Shown here piece by piece: positions 45,273-57,823 of a DNA stretch of 64,000 bases. A program made the position numbers and the translations under genes. This DNA comes from Sacculina carcini (lineage: Eukaryota; Arthropoda; Thecostraca; Sacculinidae), in assembly GCA_916048095.2 (NCBI GenBank), contig OU696592.1, forward strand, positions 1,076,626 through 1,140,625. The letters run 5' to 3'. Position 1 is the stretch's first letter. Each line of letters begins with the position of its first letter. Below the pieces are notes generated by a model. That model was not told the origin of the DNA. It did no database searches and worked only from the letters and a program-made list of their open reading frames with translations.

Positions 45273-46091
45273 ATGTTCGGCTACAATAATAGGATGTTCG
45301 CGTGCGAGGTGTGTTCGAAGCGCTTCTGCACGCGCAAGGACGTCAAGCGACACATGGTCGTTCACACGGGCAGACGCGACTTTGCATGTCGTCACTGTCC
45401 ACGCAGGTTCGGCCGCAAGGATCACTTGCTGCGACACGTGCGCAATTCTCACGTGCTGCCTCGGTCGCCGGCGGTGGCGGAGCTACCGACCCCTGGCAGC
45501 AGCGGGATGGCAACATCGGGCCATCATGTTCCCTTCTGTACGTTCCAGGTCTGCCAACCGGACGGCGTGACAATGACTTCGTATGTGCCCTGCGTCCATC
45601 AACGCCCCTCTTTCGTGCTGCCCCGGTCTGCCATCCAAGTTCCTCAAGCAGAGTACGGGCACCAACAGCGTGCACAGCCACCGCTGAGGCAACAGTATAT
45701 GTACGAGTCCGACGCTCCGCCGCACATCATCAGCGCAGATTCTATGCCGGAACTCGGCGCCTTGCTCGGGGAGCCCACTGGTCCCGCTGCTGCCACGAGC
45801 ATGCACCGCACCTCACACCAACCTGCCGGTGCCGTTGCCAGCTCGTCGCACGTGCTGTCGTCGCCGTACGGGGAGCCGCGTGGCACACACAATGTGTCCA
45901 CGCAGACGGATATGAGCGCAGGCGGTGCAGTGCCAGGCCACAATACGCTCACTTTTTACACCCAGTGGGCAACGGACAGCGTGTCTGTGTCAACACTCGG
46001 CGCATCACGTGCCGCCGCTCCGCCGTTACACCACGATCAGCAGTCCCTCAGGCAGTTTCCTCACGTGCCCGGTACATACAATACAGAATAA
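45273..46091 (+). CDS. PLAG-family C2H2 zinc-finger protein, two-finger form
   Basis: A 272-residue frame begins with two C2H2 fingers (C11/C14/H27/H31 and C39/C42/H55/H60). The joined sequence DVKRHMVVHTGRRDFACRHC, then RRFGRKDHLLRHVRNSH, closely resembles the last two fingers of vertebrate PLAG1/PLAGL proteins (RRHMVVHTGRKDF..RFGRKDHLTRHMKKSH). PLAG proteins are nuclear sequence-specific activators with seven fingers; five are missing here. An in-frame TAG at 45240 means the frame either starts at this ATG or is entered by splicing between 45243 and the first finger (GATCAG at 45246-45251 is a candidate acceptor). I see no upstream fingers in the preceding 5 kb. The rest is Pro/Ser/Gln/Ala-rich, as activation regions are. 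AATAAA lies at 46437, 346 bases past the stop. Confidence 0.75.
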   Translation: MFGYNNRMFACEVCSKRFCTRKDVKRHMVVHTGRRDFACRHCPRRFGRKDHLLRHVRNSHVLPRSPAVAELPTPGSSGMATSGHHVPFCTFQVCQPDGVTMTSYVPCVHQRPSFVLPRSAIQVPQAEYGHQQRAQPPLRQQYMYESDAPPHIISADSMPELGALLGEPTGPAAATSMHRTSHQPAGAVASSSHVLSSPYGEPRGTHNVSTQTDMSAGGAVPGHNTLTFYTQWATDSVSVSTLGASRAAAPPLHHDQQSLRQFPHVPGTYNTE

Positions 46092-46436
46092 CGCTCAACA
46101 GATGTTCTGAAAATAGCTTGACAAGTTCAAACGACGTCGTGGCAAATTGCCTTGATTCCATACACTGTTTGTTTTGTTTAAATGTTGAACAGTGCAGCTT
46201 GTTTGACTAACCCGCATGACCTTGTCATTGATACACACACACCCACCCACCCACACACACACACTAACTAAGCGCAAAAACACTTAACGACACGTATTAG
46301 TCAATGATGGGCATTTGAGTAGAGCGTTTGTGTGCTAGCACAACTGGTCATTTTTCCGTTTTTGATGTTCTGTTTGAATTGAATCAGCGTATTTTAGTCA
46401 CCGACACCAACAAAATATGCATGTATTTATACGTCT

Positions 46437-46442
46437 AATAAA
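46437..46442 (+). terminator. Polyadenylation signal of the PLAG-like gene
   Basis: AATAAA 346 bases after the stop codon. Confidence 0.5.
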
Positions 46443-47364
46443 CGTCTTGAGGGGACCATTTTCAAACATCGAGAACTCTCGATGCAAGCAGCCTATTTGA
46501 TTTGTAATCGGGCAAGCGAATGCACGGTCGCGACCAATCCTAATTGATAACTTGATGACACAATTACATGCCAGATCAAACGATGATGTCAGCATGTCTC
46601 AATGTTTCAGGAATCATATATTATGTGCTATATGCCCAAAAAATATTCGCCATCTTAAACCTGAAAACAAATAGTTCAACTCTGCACGTACACGCAAGTG
46701 AGAACGCGCGTGTTTGTCTGTATGTAACAAGTTTGACGATTCTCCAGTGAAATCCGCTTAAACGAACCCCGCATTGATCTGTTCTATTACGTCCATCCTC
46801 ACATTTCATCGACAGCACAAAAGTCGTCAATGGAGTTTGTAGCACCCGTCAAATGATTGTGTTTTTGTGAGAGAAAAAAATCGTTAAACCATAAATTACC
46901 AGAAACGAATCATTGTTCGTGGAATGTTTATTGTGACTGACTCCCCTATCAGTGCGTAAAACTAAAAAACTCGAGTATGCACTCAGTTCTGTATCCAATG
47001 TGTCTTCACAATCGCGTCACACAACACATCATCACGATACAAAACACCGTGGCACGCTCTCACTCATTGTGTGTCGATATTCGCACTGATTGGACCACAT
47101 AACACCGCCAGCAAGATGTATCGGCTTAGAAAATAACTTCAGCAGATAAAACAGTTGAAAAGAAGCTGTGTTGAAGAGTCCATTCAATGAGCTTGCATTA
47201 GTGAAAAGCAACAACACTTGCACTACGTAGTTCAAATATGATTGCGAAGAGTTTTCATTAGTTAGAAATATTATCGGAAGTTCAAAAAACAAGAAAATTC
47301 AAGCAAAACAAGAGGACAAAAAAGCAAGCAACGAAATGTAAGATTACTGCTAGATCGTTTAGGG
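46443..47364. other. Gene-free stretch
   Basis: No gene or repeat recognised. Confidence 0.3.
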
Positions 47365-47635
47365 TAGTGGTTCTTAATCGGGCTGCGATAATCCCTGTAT
47401 TTTTTTCAAACAAATGATATGTTAAACCTATACATTACATTATTCCTGAAAAACGTAGTTTTGCTAAATCCTCTTAGAGGATTTGTATAAATGAATATTG
47501 AATAAAAACAGTTTTGTTATTACGTCGTTTGTATTTTTATACGTCGTTTGTATTCGTATCAAGAATCTAGGTTGTGTGAAAACTGACTGCTCATTTAAAA
47601 GGGCTGCCAACACTGAGAAAGGTTAAGAACCACTG
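47365..47635. mobile_element. hAT MITE with perfect TSD (GTTTAGGG)
   Basis: Inverted ends TAGTGGTTCTTAATC and GGTTAAGAACCACTG; target duplications GTTTAGGG at 47357-47364 and 47636-47643. 271 bases, AT-rich, non-coding. Confidence 0.92.
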
Positions 47636-47642
47636 GTTTAGG

Positions 47643-47735
47643 GCAAGGGCGTAGATTTGTGTCGAGACTCGGGAGGGATGACAACCATCATGCATTAGTG
47701 TTCAAAGTTGACTCAATTGGTAAATTGCATGGGAC
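47643..47735 (+). repeat. Unclassified dispersed repeat, copy 2
   Basis: Partner of 8705-8800. It begins exactly at the target duplication of the preceding MITE. Confidence 0.65.
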
Positions 47736-48629
47736 CTGTGATGTATCCAGCAATAATAATGCACAGAAAAATGATGTAATAGTGAACATAATGTGTCAAT
47801 AGCCAATCACACCAGACTACACGAAACCGCAACAAAGTGTTAACTCCGCATACACACAAATAACCCTCTCACCAAGAGGTTGACACTAAATGTGCAAGGA
47901 ATCAAGAACATTAGATTGAAAAAATTTGATTTAACGAATTTCTTCCAGTCCCTCGCCTCCTGCAAAGGCAGCAAATTGCATTAGAACGCTCAACCTAACC
48001 TAACCTAAAATATATGAAAAATGTAGAAACGTTTTTGTGCGTTTTTTATAAATTATCGTTTTAAATGTTATTGAATCCTTACACATTTAGCCTAGACCTC
48101 ACCAACACACTTGATCATTCCGCACTATTTGCCCTAGTTACACATCCACCAACACAGTTTAGTACGTACGCAGACACACACACACACACACATACACAGA
48201 GCGTTGTGGAGGGCCGCGAGAGACGGCCTGGTTCAGACAGCGGCACAGTCACATACACATCGCTTGCTTACACAAACATCATAGCCCACACACATACACA
48301 CACATACTAATAGCACATCAGTACACCACAGGACTCTCGACCATTTTGTATATTTTCAAGTACAATTACCCAAATTAAATGTATATTGCAAATATTTTAT
48401 ATTGTTACTTTGTTGCTGTACTGATTTTGTAATGTAATGTAATGTATTGGCATATGTCTCAATGAAATTATCACACACGGACAATGCCGGACTGTTGGAA
48501 GCTGGAAAGCTTATTAGCCCAGATGACAATAAACACCAAAGGAACCTGGTGTCTGGAACCTGGAACCAGGAACCTGGTCCTGGTCACCAGGACCTGTCAG
48601 AATTACTTTTGCAAAATGCTTCAAATGTC

Positions 48630-48825
48630 CGGGTTGATATATTTTGAGTAGCTAAATTCCCTCTGCAGGTGTATAATGGTTCGGTCCGTGTCAAAAAAGG
48701 TCAACCCAAACATTTGGCCTATGGAAAAAAGTGAACATTACAATAAAAGTGCCATTTTTCAATATTTCCTTGGCTCTCTCTCTCAGCCCCCACCGGACAA
48801 ATCCTGGCGTCGCTTCTGTTCTCAT
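48630..48825. repeat. MITE-related repeat (pair with 61280-61442)
   Basis: Shares GGTTGATATATTTTGAGTAG at the left and CAGCCCCCACCGGACAAATC plus CTGGCGTCGC at the right with 61280-61442. The right end looks like a CAGTGGCG-type MITE terminus. Confidence 0.6.
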
Positions 48826-49495
48826 ACAGCCACCGCAGTATGTAATTTAACTGAATTGAAAATTACTTGCAGAATTCATGACAAGCCGACATGTACCAGT
48901 GAAACATAAATCAGCTAATAAAAGTACAAATATAATAAATTCGTACCAGACAGAATGGTGACATCATCTTACAATACATCTTACATCATCATCAACAATA
49001 AAATAGCATCAACACTCGAAATAAAGGCGAGTACTACAAGAATTAAAACAATAAATAAACCAGACTTCAATTTCTCCTCTGTACTACCTTAATGTCTGTC
49101 TTTATTTGTGTTCGCGCATTGGTTGTCATCAAGTGTGCTATGATAAATGCATGTTAAGCTTATTTTTTATAACAACATGTATTGGCACATTAGGGAAAAC
49201 GAAGGTTGACAGCAACAACAACGAAGAGATGGATACAGAGAAATGAGTCATGAATAGATATTTGTTTAATTTATATTAGATTTACACTGCATTCAATTTA
49301 TTGTATTGATGCTAATAGCGAATATGGGAATTTCAGGAGTAAGATGCTGTTAAATCAACACGACACATTTAGAAAACTATAGATATATATCGAGAGAAAA
49401 ATGGAAGAACATAAGGTTTCAGTAATATAGAGAGATGCTTTCAGAATCTTGAGAAAAAATGTATGAGCTGACAAGACTGAAACAGTTTCATCAAT
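48826..49495. other. Gene-free AT-rich stretch
   Basis: No gene recognised. Confidence 0.3.
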
Positions 49496-50116
49496 GTCAG
49501 AGAACCGGGTATAATGTGAGAGTACCGGGTATAATGTGAGAGTACCGGGTATAATGTGAGAGAACCGGGTATAATGTGAGAGAACAGGGTATAATGTCAG
49601 AGTAACGGGTATAATGTGAGAGAACCGAGTACAATGTGAAAGTACCGGGTATAATGTGAGAGTACCGCGTATAATGTGAGAGAACCGGGTATAATGTGAG
49701 AGAACCGGGTATAATGTCAGAGTACCGGGTATAATGTGAGAGTACCGGGTATAATGTGTGAGTACCGGGTATAATGTGAGAGAACCGGGTATAATGTGAA
49801 AGTACCGGTTATAATGTGAGAGTACCGGGTATAATGTGAGAGAACCGGGTATAATGTGAGAGTACCGGGTATAATGTGAGAGTACCGGGTATAATGTGAG
49901 AGTACCGGGTATAATGTGAGAGAACCGGGTATAATGTGAGAGAACCGGGTATAATGTGACAGTACCGGGTATAATGTGAGAGTACCGGGTATAATGTGAG
50001 ATAACCGGGTATAATGTGAGAGTACCCGGTATAATGTGAGAGTACCGGGTATAATGTGAGAGTACCGGGTATAATGTGAGAGAACCGGGTATAATGTCAG
50101 AGTACCGGGTATAATT
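49496..50116. repeat. 20-bp satellite (AGAGTACCGGGTATAATGTG)
   Basis: About 31 units. Because 20 is not a multiple of three, the long minus-strand frames rotate through three phrases (YPVLSHYTRYSHIIPG); they are not genes. Confidence 0.97.
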
Positions 50117-50651
50117 GTCCATAAGCAAATTGATAGCATGGAGTTACACCAAGAAGTATTGATGAAAACAACATCAATTTGACGAAATCGACAAGACAAG
50201 GATGAGTGAAGAGAAGGGTAGAATCATAACAGTTTGTTATCATTCTAGAAAGCTGAAATATTCGATCATCCTGGAATATCCCGTCATGTGAGGACTCAAT
50301 AACAATTCATTGGTGAAATTCATGTGACAATTTAGAAGAGCAAGACAAAGACGATGAAAAATTGCCAACAAATGACTAGGCGAGAGGTGATTCTCAATGT
50401 TGAGTGTGAGAGTGAGCATTAAACTATATCATCAACGCTCCGATTCCTTGTAAAACACCACAGACACCAACAGACACACAGTTTGTGAAAAACGAATATT
50501 TATGACGTTTCACATATATGTGTGTACATGTGTGTGAATATGATGATAATAATAACGGTAATGAATGGTGTATAAGTGGTGTATACCGCTCTGACAAACC
50601 ACACCACGCCCGGCATGTGTGTGTGTGTGTGTGTGTGTGTGTTATATGCTG
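50117..50651. other. 3' flank of POT1
   Basis: Contains a (TG)n run at 50618-50642 that is transcribed as (CA)n in the POT1 direction, 9 bases beyond the stop. No canonical polyadenylation signal was found on the minus strand here. Confidence 0.4.
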
Positions 50652-52286
50652 CTAATTGGCGGTTTGGTGGACAATACTCGTGTTGATTAAGCACAGCTGA
50701 CCTTTCTGCATACGCAACACTAGCAGCTCGCACTGACCCAGTCTGCTGAGTCGGTCAACGACCCAGCGCGAGGTCAGCTCAAGCGAATCGGCAATTGGCG
50801 CCGCCATGTTGAGAAAGAGCAGCGAATTGCGGCCGAACACCCACACACGCTCACACTGCTTGTATTCCGCAGAAGAGCAGGTGTTATTGGAGGTAGAGTG
50901 CTGGGGGAACGGCGTGGACGATAGCAACATGGTGAACACGGGCTGGGCACTCATAATGCAGCCACATGCTGATTTACTACACACGCCATCCGCACGCAGG
51001 CTCGACATCACACGATAATGACTGTTTGATGGAGATTGCTTCGTGCCGCAGCGAGGACACACCAACAACCAGCCAACTCTTGAGGAAAGTCCGTCTGATG
51101 GACCTCGTTGTCGCCGGGAATCACACAAGCGCACGTAAGCACGCACAATCGCCGATGAGTTGGCAGTCAATTGTCCCAGCTGCGCCACGTTCAGTCGCGG
51201 AGCGTCGGTGATCGTCACGACCTTGGCAGTCAGCGCTGACCTCGGCTGACCTCGACTGGTCACGTGACACGCGCCCGGGGTCGTGTGAGCGGCCACGGCG
51301 AGACGAGAGGCAAACTGCTGGCGCAATTGCTGGAGATGATTGCCGGCAAGTGGCACAATGGCAGGCTCATCCTCGGCCAGCATTGCCACGAGAAATACGC
51401 AACCAGCAGTCGCCACGCTCGTCTCCTCTGGCGGAGGCAGCTTCTGCACGCGAACCCTCTTGAGCATCACACAGACGGGTCCCGCCGTCGCCGCCGACGA
51501 CGTGCTAGTCTTCAAGAGAGACAGAGCCGTCGAACACCGAGCACAACGCATTTGAACCAGCAGCCCTCTTCCGCTGTCACAATACTCTGTCACTCCGTCA
51601 TGCACCTGCACGCGCAGCGGACATGCGGTGCCGTCCGTCACTCGCAGCATGGTCGCGTCCTGCGACACGTCGACTATTTGCACGTGCAGGTTGTAGAGGC
51701 CGGCGTGACGCAGGTGGTTGATGGTGGCGACGGTGCTGGCGCCACTGATCCACTCGCTCCACACGGGCCGCCAGTACTGGGTCAGCCAGTCATACAGCCA
51801 GCTGACACGACGCTGCTCCTGCTCGCTGACCGTCTGACCAGTGCGACACAGCAGCGCCCCCTGTGCGGCCGACTGTTGGTTGTCGAAGACGAGCAGGTCG
51901 TGCAGCGAAAAGACGCGCCCGTCCAGCTTGCCGTTGTGCATTTCCATCTTGACTCGACGCGCGCAAACGACGCGGCCGACGGTGAACAGCGACGCCACGT
52001 CACACGCAGAAGTCTCACCGTGCTTGATGAAGACAAACAGCAGCAGATCGGCGCGCGGCGAGTCGGCCAGCGCACATGACGGGTCCTTCAGCACCAGCAT
52101 GCTCTTGAAACCACAGCGCGAGTGCGACAGTGCGTCGGGAACCTCAGCCACCACGCCTACCAGTGTCACACGACACCATTGACTGCGCTCGTTGAGAGAT
52201 GCCAACAGTGGCATGCAAGAAAGGACATCATCGGGACCAGGAGGAGGTAAGTAGCGTGGAAATACAGGTGGAGACAAGTCTGTCAT
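50652..52286 (-). CDS. POT1: POT1, protection of telomeres protein 1, single coding exon
   Basis: A 544-residue uninterrupted frame. An N-terminal OB fold (about 36-136: CRVTLVGVVAEV, VCARRVKMEMHNGKLDGRVF) and a second OB fold (about 160-285: YDWLTQYWRPVW, LRVTDGTACPLRVQ, VMLKRVRVQKL) match the telomeric single-strand DNA-binding module. A C-terminal OB fold follows, with CPRC (410-413) and CSKSACGC (436-443) as likely zinc ligands. The end (GQLCLINTSIVHQ) aligns with the human C-terminus. POT1 caps the G-strand overhang and binds TPP1 through its C-terminal part. Human POT1 is 634 residues; here only about 22 residues separate the cysteine pairs, so the Holliday-junction-resolvase-like insert appears absent. 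Vertebrate POT1 genes have many introns; this one has none in the coding part. TTTCACTGTGCAG directly before the ATG could be the acceptor of a 5' UTR intron containing the satellite. Confidence 0.88.
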   Translation of the reverse strand: MTDLSPPVFPRYLPPPGPDDVLSCMPLLASLNERSQWCRVTLVGVVAEVPDALSHSRCGFKSMLVLKDPSCALADSPRADLLLFVFIKHGETSACDVASLFTVGRVVCARRVKMEMHNGKLDGRVFSLHDLLVFDNQQSAAQGALLCRTGQTVSEQEQRRVSWLYDWLTQYWRPVWSEWISGASTVATINHLRHAGLYNLHVQIVDVSQDATMLRVTDGTACPLRVQVHDGVTEYCDSGRGLLVQMRCARCSTALSLLKTSTSSAATAGPVCVMLKRVRVQKLPPPEETSVATAGCVFLVAMLAEDEPAIVPLAGNHLQQLRQQFASRLAVAAHTTPGACHVTSRGQPRSALTAKVVTITDAPRLNVAQLGQLTANSSAIVRAYVRLCDSRRQRGPSDGLSSRVGWLLVCPRCGTKQSPSNSHYRVMSSLRADGVCSKSACGCIMSAQPVFTMLLSSTPFPQHSTSNNTCSSAEYKQCERVWVFGRNSLLFLNMAAPIADSLELTSRWVVDRLSRLGQCELLVLRMQKGQLCLINTSIVHQTAN

Positions 52287-52299
52287 GCTGCACAGTGAA

Positions 52300-55200
52300 A
52301 CATCACATCATCACATGATAACATAACATTATCACATGATAACATCACATCATCACATGATAACATCACATCATCACATGATAACATCACATCATCTCAT
52401 GATAACATCACATCATGACATGATAACACCACATCATCACATGATAACACCACATCATAACATGATAACATCACATCATCACATAATAACATCACATCAT
52501 AACATGATAACACATCATCACATGATAACACCACATCATCACATGATAACATCTCATCATCACATGATAACACCACATCACACATAATAACATCACATCA
52601 TCACATGATAACATCACATCATCACATGATAACACCACATCATCACATGATAACATCACATCATAACATGATAACATCACATCATAACATGATACCATCA
52701 CATCATCTCATGATAACACCACATCATCACATGATAACATCATTTCATCACATAATAACATCACATTATCACATGATAACACCACATCATCACATGATAA
52801 CACCACATCATCACATGATAACACCACATCATCACATGATAACATCACATCATCACATGATAACACCACATCATCACATGATAACATAACATCATCACAT
52901 GATAACATCACATCATCACATGATAACATCACATCATCACATGATAACATCACATCATCACATGATAACATCACATCATCACATGATAACATCACATCAT
53001 CACATGATAACATCACACCATCACATGATAACATCTCATCATCACATGATAACATAACATCATCACATGATAACATCACATCATCACATGATAACATCAC
53101 ATTATCACATCATGACATGATAACACCACATCATCACATAATAACACCACATCATCACATGATAACATCACATCATCACATGATAACATAACATCATCAC
53201 ATGATAACATCACATCATTACATGATAACATCACATTATCACATCATGACATGATAACACCACATCATCACATAATAACACCACACCATCACATGATAAC
53301 ATAACATTATCACATGATAACATCACATCATCACATGATAACATCACATCATCACATGATAACATCACATCATCAAATGATAACACCACATCATCACATA
53401 ATAACACCACATCATCACATGATAACATAACATTATCACATGATAATATCACATCATCACATGATAACATAACATCATCACATGATAACATCACATCATA
53501 ACACCACATCATCACATGATAACATCACATCATCACATGATAACATCACATCATCACATGATAACATCACATCATAACATGATAACATCACATCATGACA
53601 TGATAACACCACATCATCACATGATAACACCACATCATCACATGCTAACATCACATCATCACATGATAACATAACATCATCTGATGATAACATCACATCA
53701 TCACATAATAACATCTCATCATCACATGATAACATGATATCATCACATGATAACATCACATCATCACATGATAACATCACATCATCACATGATAACACCA
53801 CATCATCACATAATAACACCACATCATCACATGATAACATAACATTATCACATGATAATATCACATCATCACATGATAACATAACATCATCACATGATAA
53901 CATCACATCATAACACCACATCATCACATGATAACATCACATCATCACATGATAACATCACATCATCACATAATAACACCACATCATCACATGATAACAT
54001 CACATCATCACATGATAACATCACATCATCACATGATAACATCACATCATCACATGATAACATAACATTATCACATGATAATATCACATCATCACATGAT
54101 AACATAACATCATCACATGATAACATCACATCATAACACCACATCATCACATGATAACATCACATCATCACATGATAACATCACATCATCACATAATAAC
54201 ACCACATCATCACATGATAACATCACATCATCACATGATAACATCACATCATCACATGATAACATCACATCATCACATGATAACATCACATCATCACATG
54301 ATAACACCACATCATCACATGATAACATCACATCATCACATGATAACATCACATCATCACATAATAACACCACATCATCACATGATAACACCACATCATC
54401 ACATGATAACATCACATCATCGCATGATAACATCACATCATTACATGATAACACCACATCATCACATGATAACATCACATCATAACATGATAACATCACA
54501 TCATAACATGATAACATCACATCATTACATGATAACACCACATCATCACATGATAACATCACATCATCGCATGATAACATCACATCATTACATGATAACA
54601 CCACATCATTACATGATAACACCACATCATCACATGATAACATCACATCATCACATGATAACATCACATCATCACATGATAACACCACATCATCACATGA
54701 TAACATCACATCATTACATGATAACACCACATCATCACATGATAACACCACATCATCACATGATAACATCACATCATCACATGATAACATCACATCATTA
54801 CATGATAACACCACATCATCACATGATAACACCACATCATCACATGATAACATCACATCATCACATGATAACATCACATCATTACATGATAACACCACAT
54901 CATCACATGATAACATCACATCATCACATGATAACATCACATCATCACATGATAACATCACATCATCACATGATAACATCACATCATCACATGATAACAT
55001 AACATCATCACATGATAACATCACATCATTACATGATAACATCACATCATAACATGATACCATCACATCATCACATGATACCATCACATCATTACATGAT
55101 AACACCACATCATCACATGATAACATCACATCATCACATGATAACATCACATCATCACATGATAACATCACATCATCACATGATAACATCACATCATCAC

Positions 55201-56350
55201 ATGATAACATCACATCATCACATGATAACATCACATCATCACATGATAACACCACATCATCACATGATAACATCACATCATCACATAACACCACATCATC
55301 ACATGATAACATGATATCATCACATGATAACACCACATCATCTCATGATAACACCGCACCATCACATGATAACATCACATCATCACATGATAACATCACA
55401 TCATCACATGATAACATCACATCATCACATAATAACACCACATCACACATAATAACATCACATCATCACATGATAACATCACATCATCACATGATAACAT
55501 CACACCATCACATGATAACATCTCATCATCACATGATAACATCACATCATCACATGATAACATCATATCATCACATGATAATATCACATCATCGCATGAT
55601 AACATCACATCATCACATGATAAGACCATATCATCACATGATAACACCACACCATCACATAATAACATCACATCATCACATCACATCATCGCATGATAAC
55701 ATCACATCATCACATGATAAGACCATATCATCACATAATAACATCACATCATCACATGATAACATCACATCATCGCATGATAAGACCATATCATCACATA
55801 ATAACATCACATCATCACATGATAAGACCATATCATCACATAATAACATCACATCATCACATGATAACATCACATCATCGCATGATAAGACCATATCATC
55901 ACATAATAACATCACATCATCACATGATAACATAACACCATCACATAATAACACCACATCATCACATGATAACACCACATCATCACATAATAACACCACA
56001 TCATCACATGATAACACCACATCATCACATAATAACACCACATCATCACATGATAACATAACATCATTACATGATAACATCACATCATCACATGATAACA
56101 TCACATCATCACATGATAACATCACATCATCACATGATAACATCACATCATCACATGATAACATCACATCATCACATGATAACACCACATCATCACATGA
56201 TAACATCACATCATTACATGATAACACCACATCATCACATGATAACACCACATCATCACATGATAACATCACATCATCACATGATAACATCACATCATTA
56301 CATGATAACATCACATCATCACATGATAACATCACATCATCACATGATAA
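52300..56350. repeat. 21-bp satellite, about 4 kb (ATAACATCACATCATCACATG)
   Basis: About 190 units with ACACCACATC, TAATAAC and TTACATG variants. Larger blocks recur: the phrase CATCATAACACCACATCATC appears near 53490, 53908 and 54131, and AAGACCATATC variants cluster at 55620-55900. The period is seven codons and units lack stops, so frames up to 401 codons are open on both strands; these are not genes. It starts about 14 bases upstream of the POT1 ATG. Confidence 0.98.
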
Positions 56351-57719
56351 CGCTCAACTTCTACTGTGGATGAGTATACAAGAATGAATAGATGGGGTAC
56401 AATAATTAATACACCCATCTCTGAAACCGGGGTCACCAAACAACGCCCCGTGATGCCAGTTTATCCGACAAAACACGAGTTTGCTTGATAAAACGTATGA
56501 AACACGAAATTTAGCAGTTTATTTAGGTCAGTCTTATTTATGAGTGGTGGACAGTCAGCACCTTCTTGATATTAAGAGCATTTTTGCTATTAACACTACA
56601 TGTGTGATGTTTGTCCGCTAAATATGCCTGTTTGAGCGGCTTACTTACTAAGCATACTTAAGCATACTTACTTATTAAGCATTGCGGCTTTGTGCGGCTT
56701 ACTTATTAAGCATACTTAAGCATACTTAAGCTTACGCTGGGCATTTTTACAGTTAGGCGGCTCGCAATAGGAAATGTTTGGTGACATCTGTTGTTCGATG
56801 ACCCCCTGGCGTGAATAACGTGAAAACCAGAGAGCAAAATTCAAGAACTGGCCTGATGATAACATTGTATATTTTGACGAGAATAGTGAAGGTTTTTCCG
56901 TGGTGTGAGAAGCATTTAAATATACTGATTCCAGAGAGCTCAAATTTTCGCCGCTTTATGATGATGAGGGACAGACGTGGGTCCAGAGTGATATCTTAAT
57001 ATTTGCTGTTGGTTTTAAAGCTTATTTTCGCGTTATCAATTAATAGAGTAGTTAGATGCTTGCAGGGTATATTTTTTCCCAAACATTATGACTGAAGTAT
57101 CGGGTGAGATTTGAAAACAATATGTGCTACAGAAATTACGAATTATATCTAAAATTCTCTGCCGTGAAAACTACGAGTCAAAAGATTTCATAGTTACCAA
57201 ATATCTACCAGCAAGCCATCTGCCGAGGGAAAACACCAGATCGGCCAACACTAAGCAATCAATGCAAACCGAAAACGGCCAAAAACAAACCCAATACAGA
57301 CCTGCCGCAATCAGATGACGATTCTTCAAACAATACGCCTGAACACCGAGAAAGCATCAGGTCACTCACATAAGTCTACATTCGTTTATTATTGCTTGCG
57401 GCCTGAATGGCGCGCGTGGTTGAAACTTGGCCATTTATGACGATTCAGTATTGCTGTAGTTTAGCTTTCGTTTTAGTTTTTTAATTAGTGAATTACGTGT
57501 TGTAGATAAAATACGCACAGTGGTGTTCCTCAAGTGGCTATTGTTAATGTGTTATATGCTATTGTTATTGACATTTGTAGTTTAAGCACTGCACACTAAT
57601 TTAGTTATACACAGAATAACGATTCTGAGCGTTTACTTTTTTAATTCGCTTATATATGTATGTATGTCTTTATGTATTTGTGTGTGTATGTGCTTGGGCC
57701 GTTTGTGTCGGTTCAGTGC
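56351..57719. other. POT1-MED11 intergenic region
   Basis: No gene recognised. A block GCGGCTTACTTACTAAGCAT plus ACTTAAGCATACTTA occurs twice (56637-56673 and 56694-56731). The region should hold divergent promoters for POT1 and MED11. Confidence 0.4.
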
Positions 57720-57805
57720 TAGTGGAGACGTGATAGTGGTGTTGTGATAGTGGTGGAGACGTGATAGTGGTGTTGTGATAGTGGTGGAGACGTGATAGTG
57801 CAGTA
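57720..57805 (+). repeat. GTGATAGTGGTGTTGTGATA minisatellite before MED11
   Basis: About three units of GTGGAGACGTGATAGTGGTG-type sequence directly upstream of the MED11 ATG, so probably in its 5' UTR or core promoter. Confidence 0.8.
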
Positions 57806-57823
57806 GTGATAGTGGTGACGGTT

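Noticed and set aside
45302-46210. 302-codon frame overlapping the zinc-finger gene
   Set aside because: Shifted frame without domains; the 45273 frame carries the C2H2 fingers.
49355-50199. 257-codon minus-strand frame (LYPVLSHYTRYSHIIPG)
   Set aside because: A 20-base satellite read through in rotating phase; no other coding sign.
51264-52079. 271-codon plus-strand frame
   Set aside because: Antisense shadow of POT1 in GC-rich coding sequence.
52336-56387. Frames up to 401 codons (SCDDVML, ITSHHHM, NITSSHD)
   Set aside because: Product of the 21-base satellite; open on both strands with no non-repeat protein sequence.
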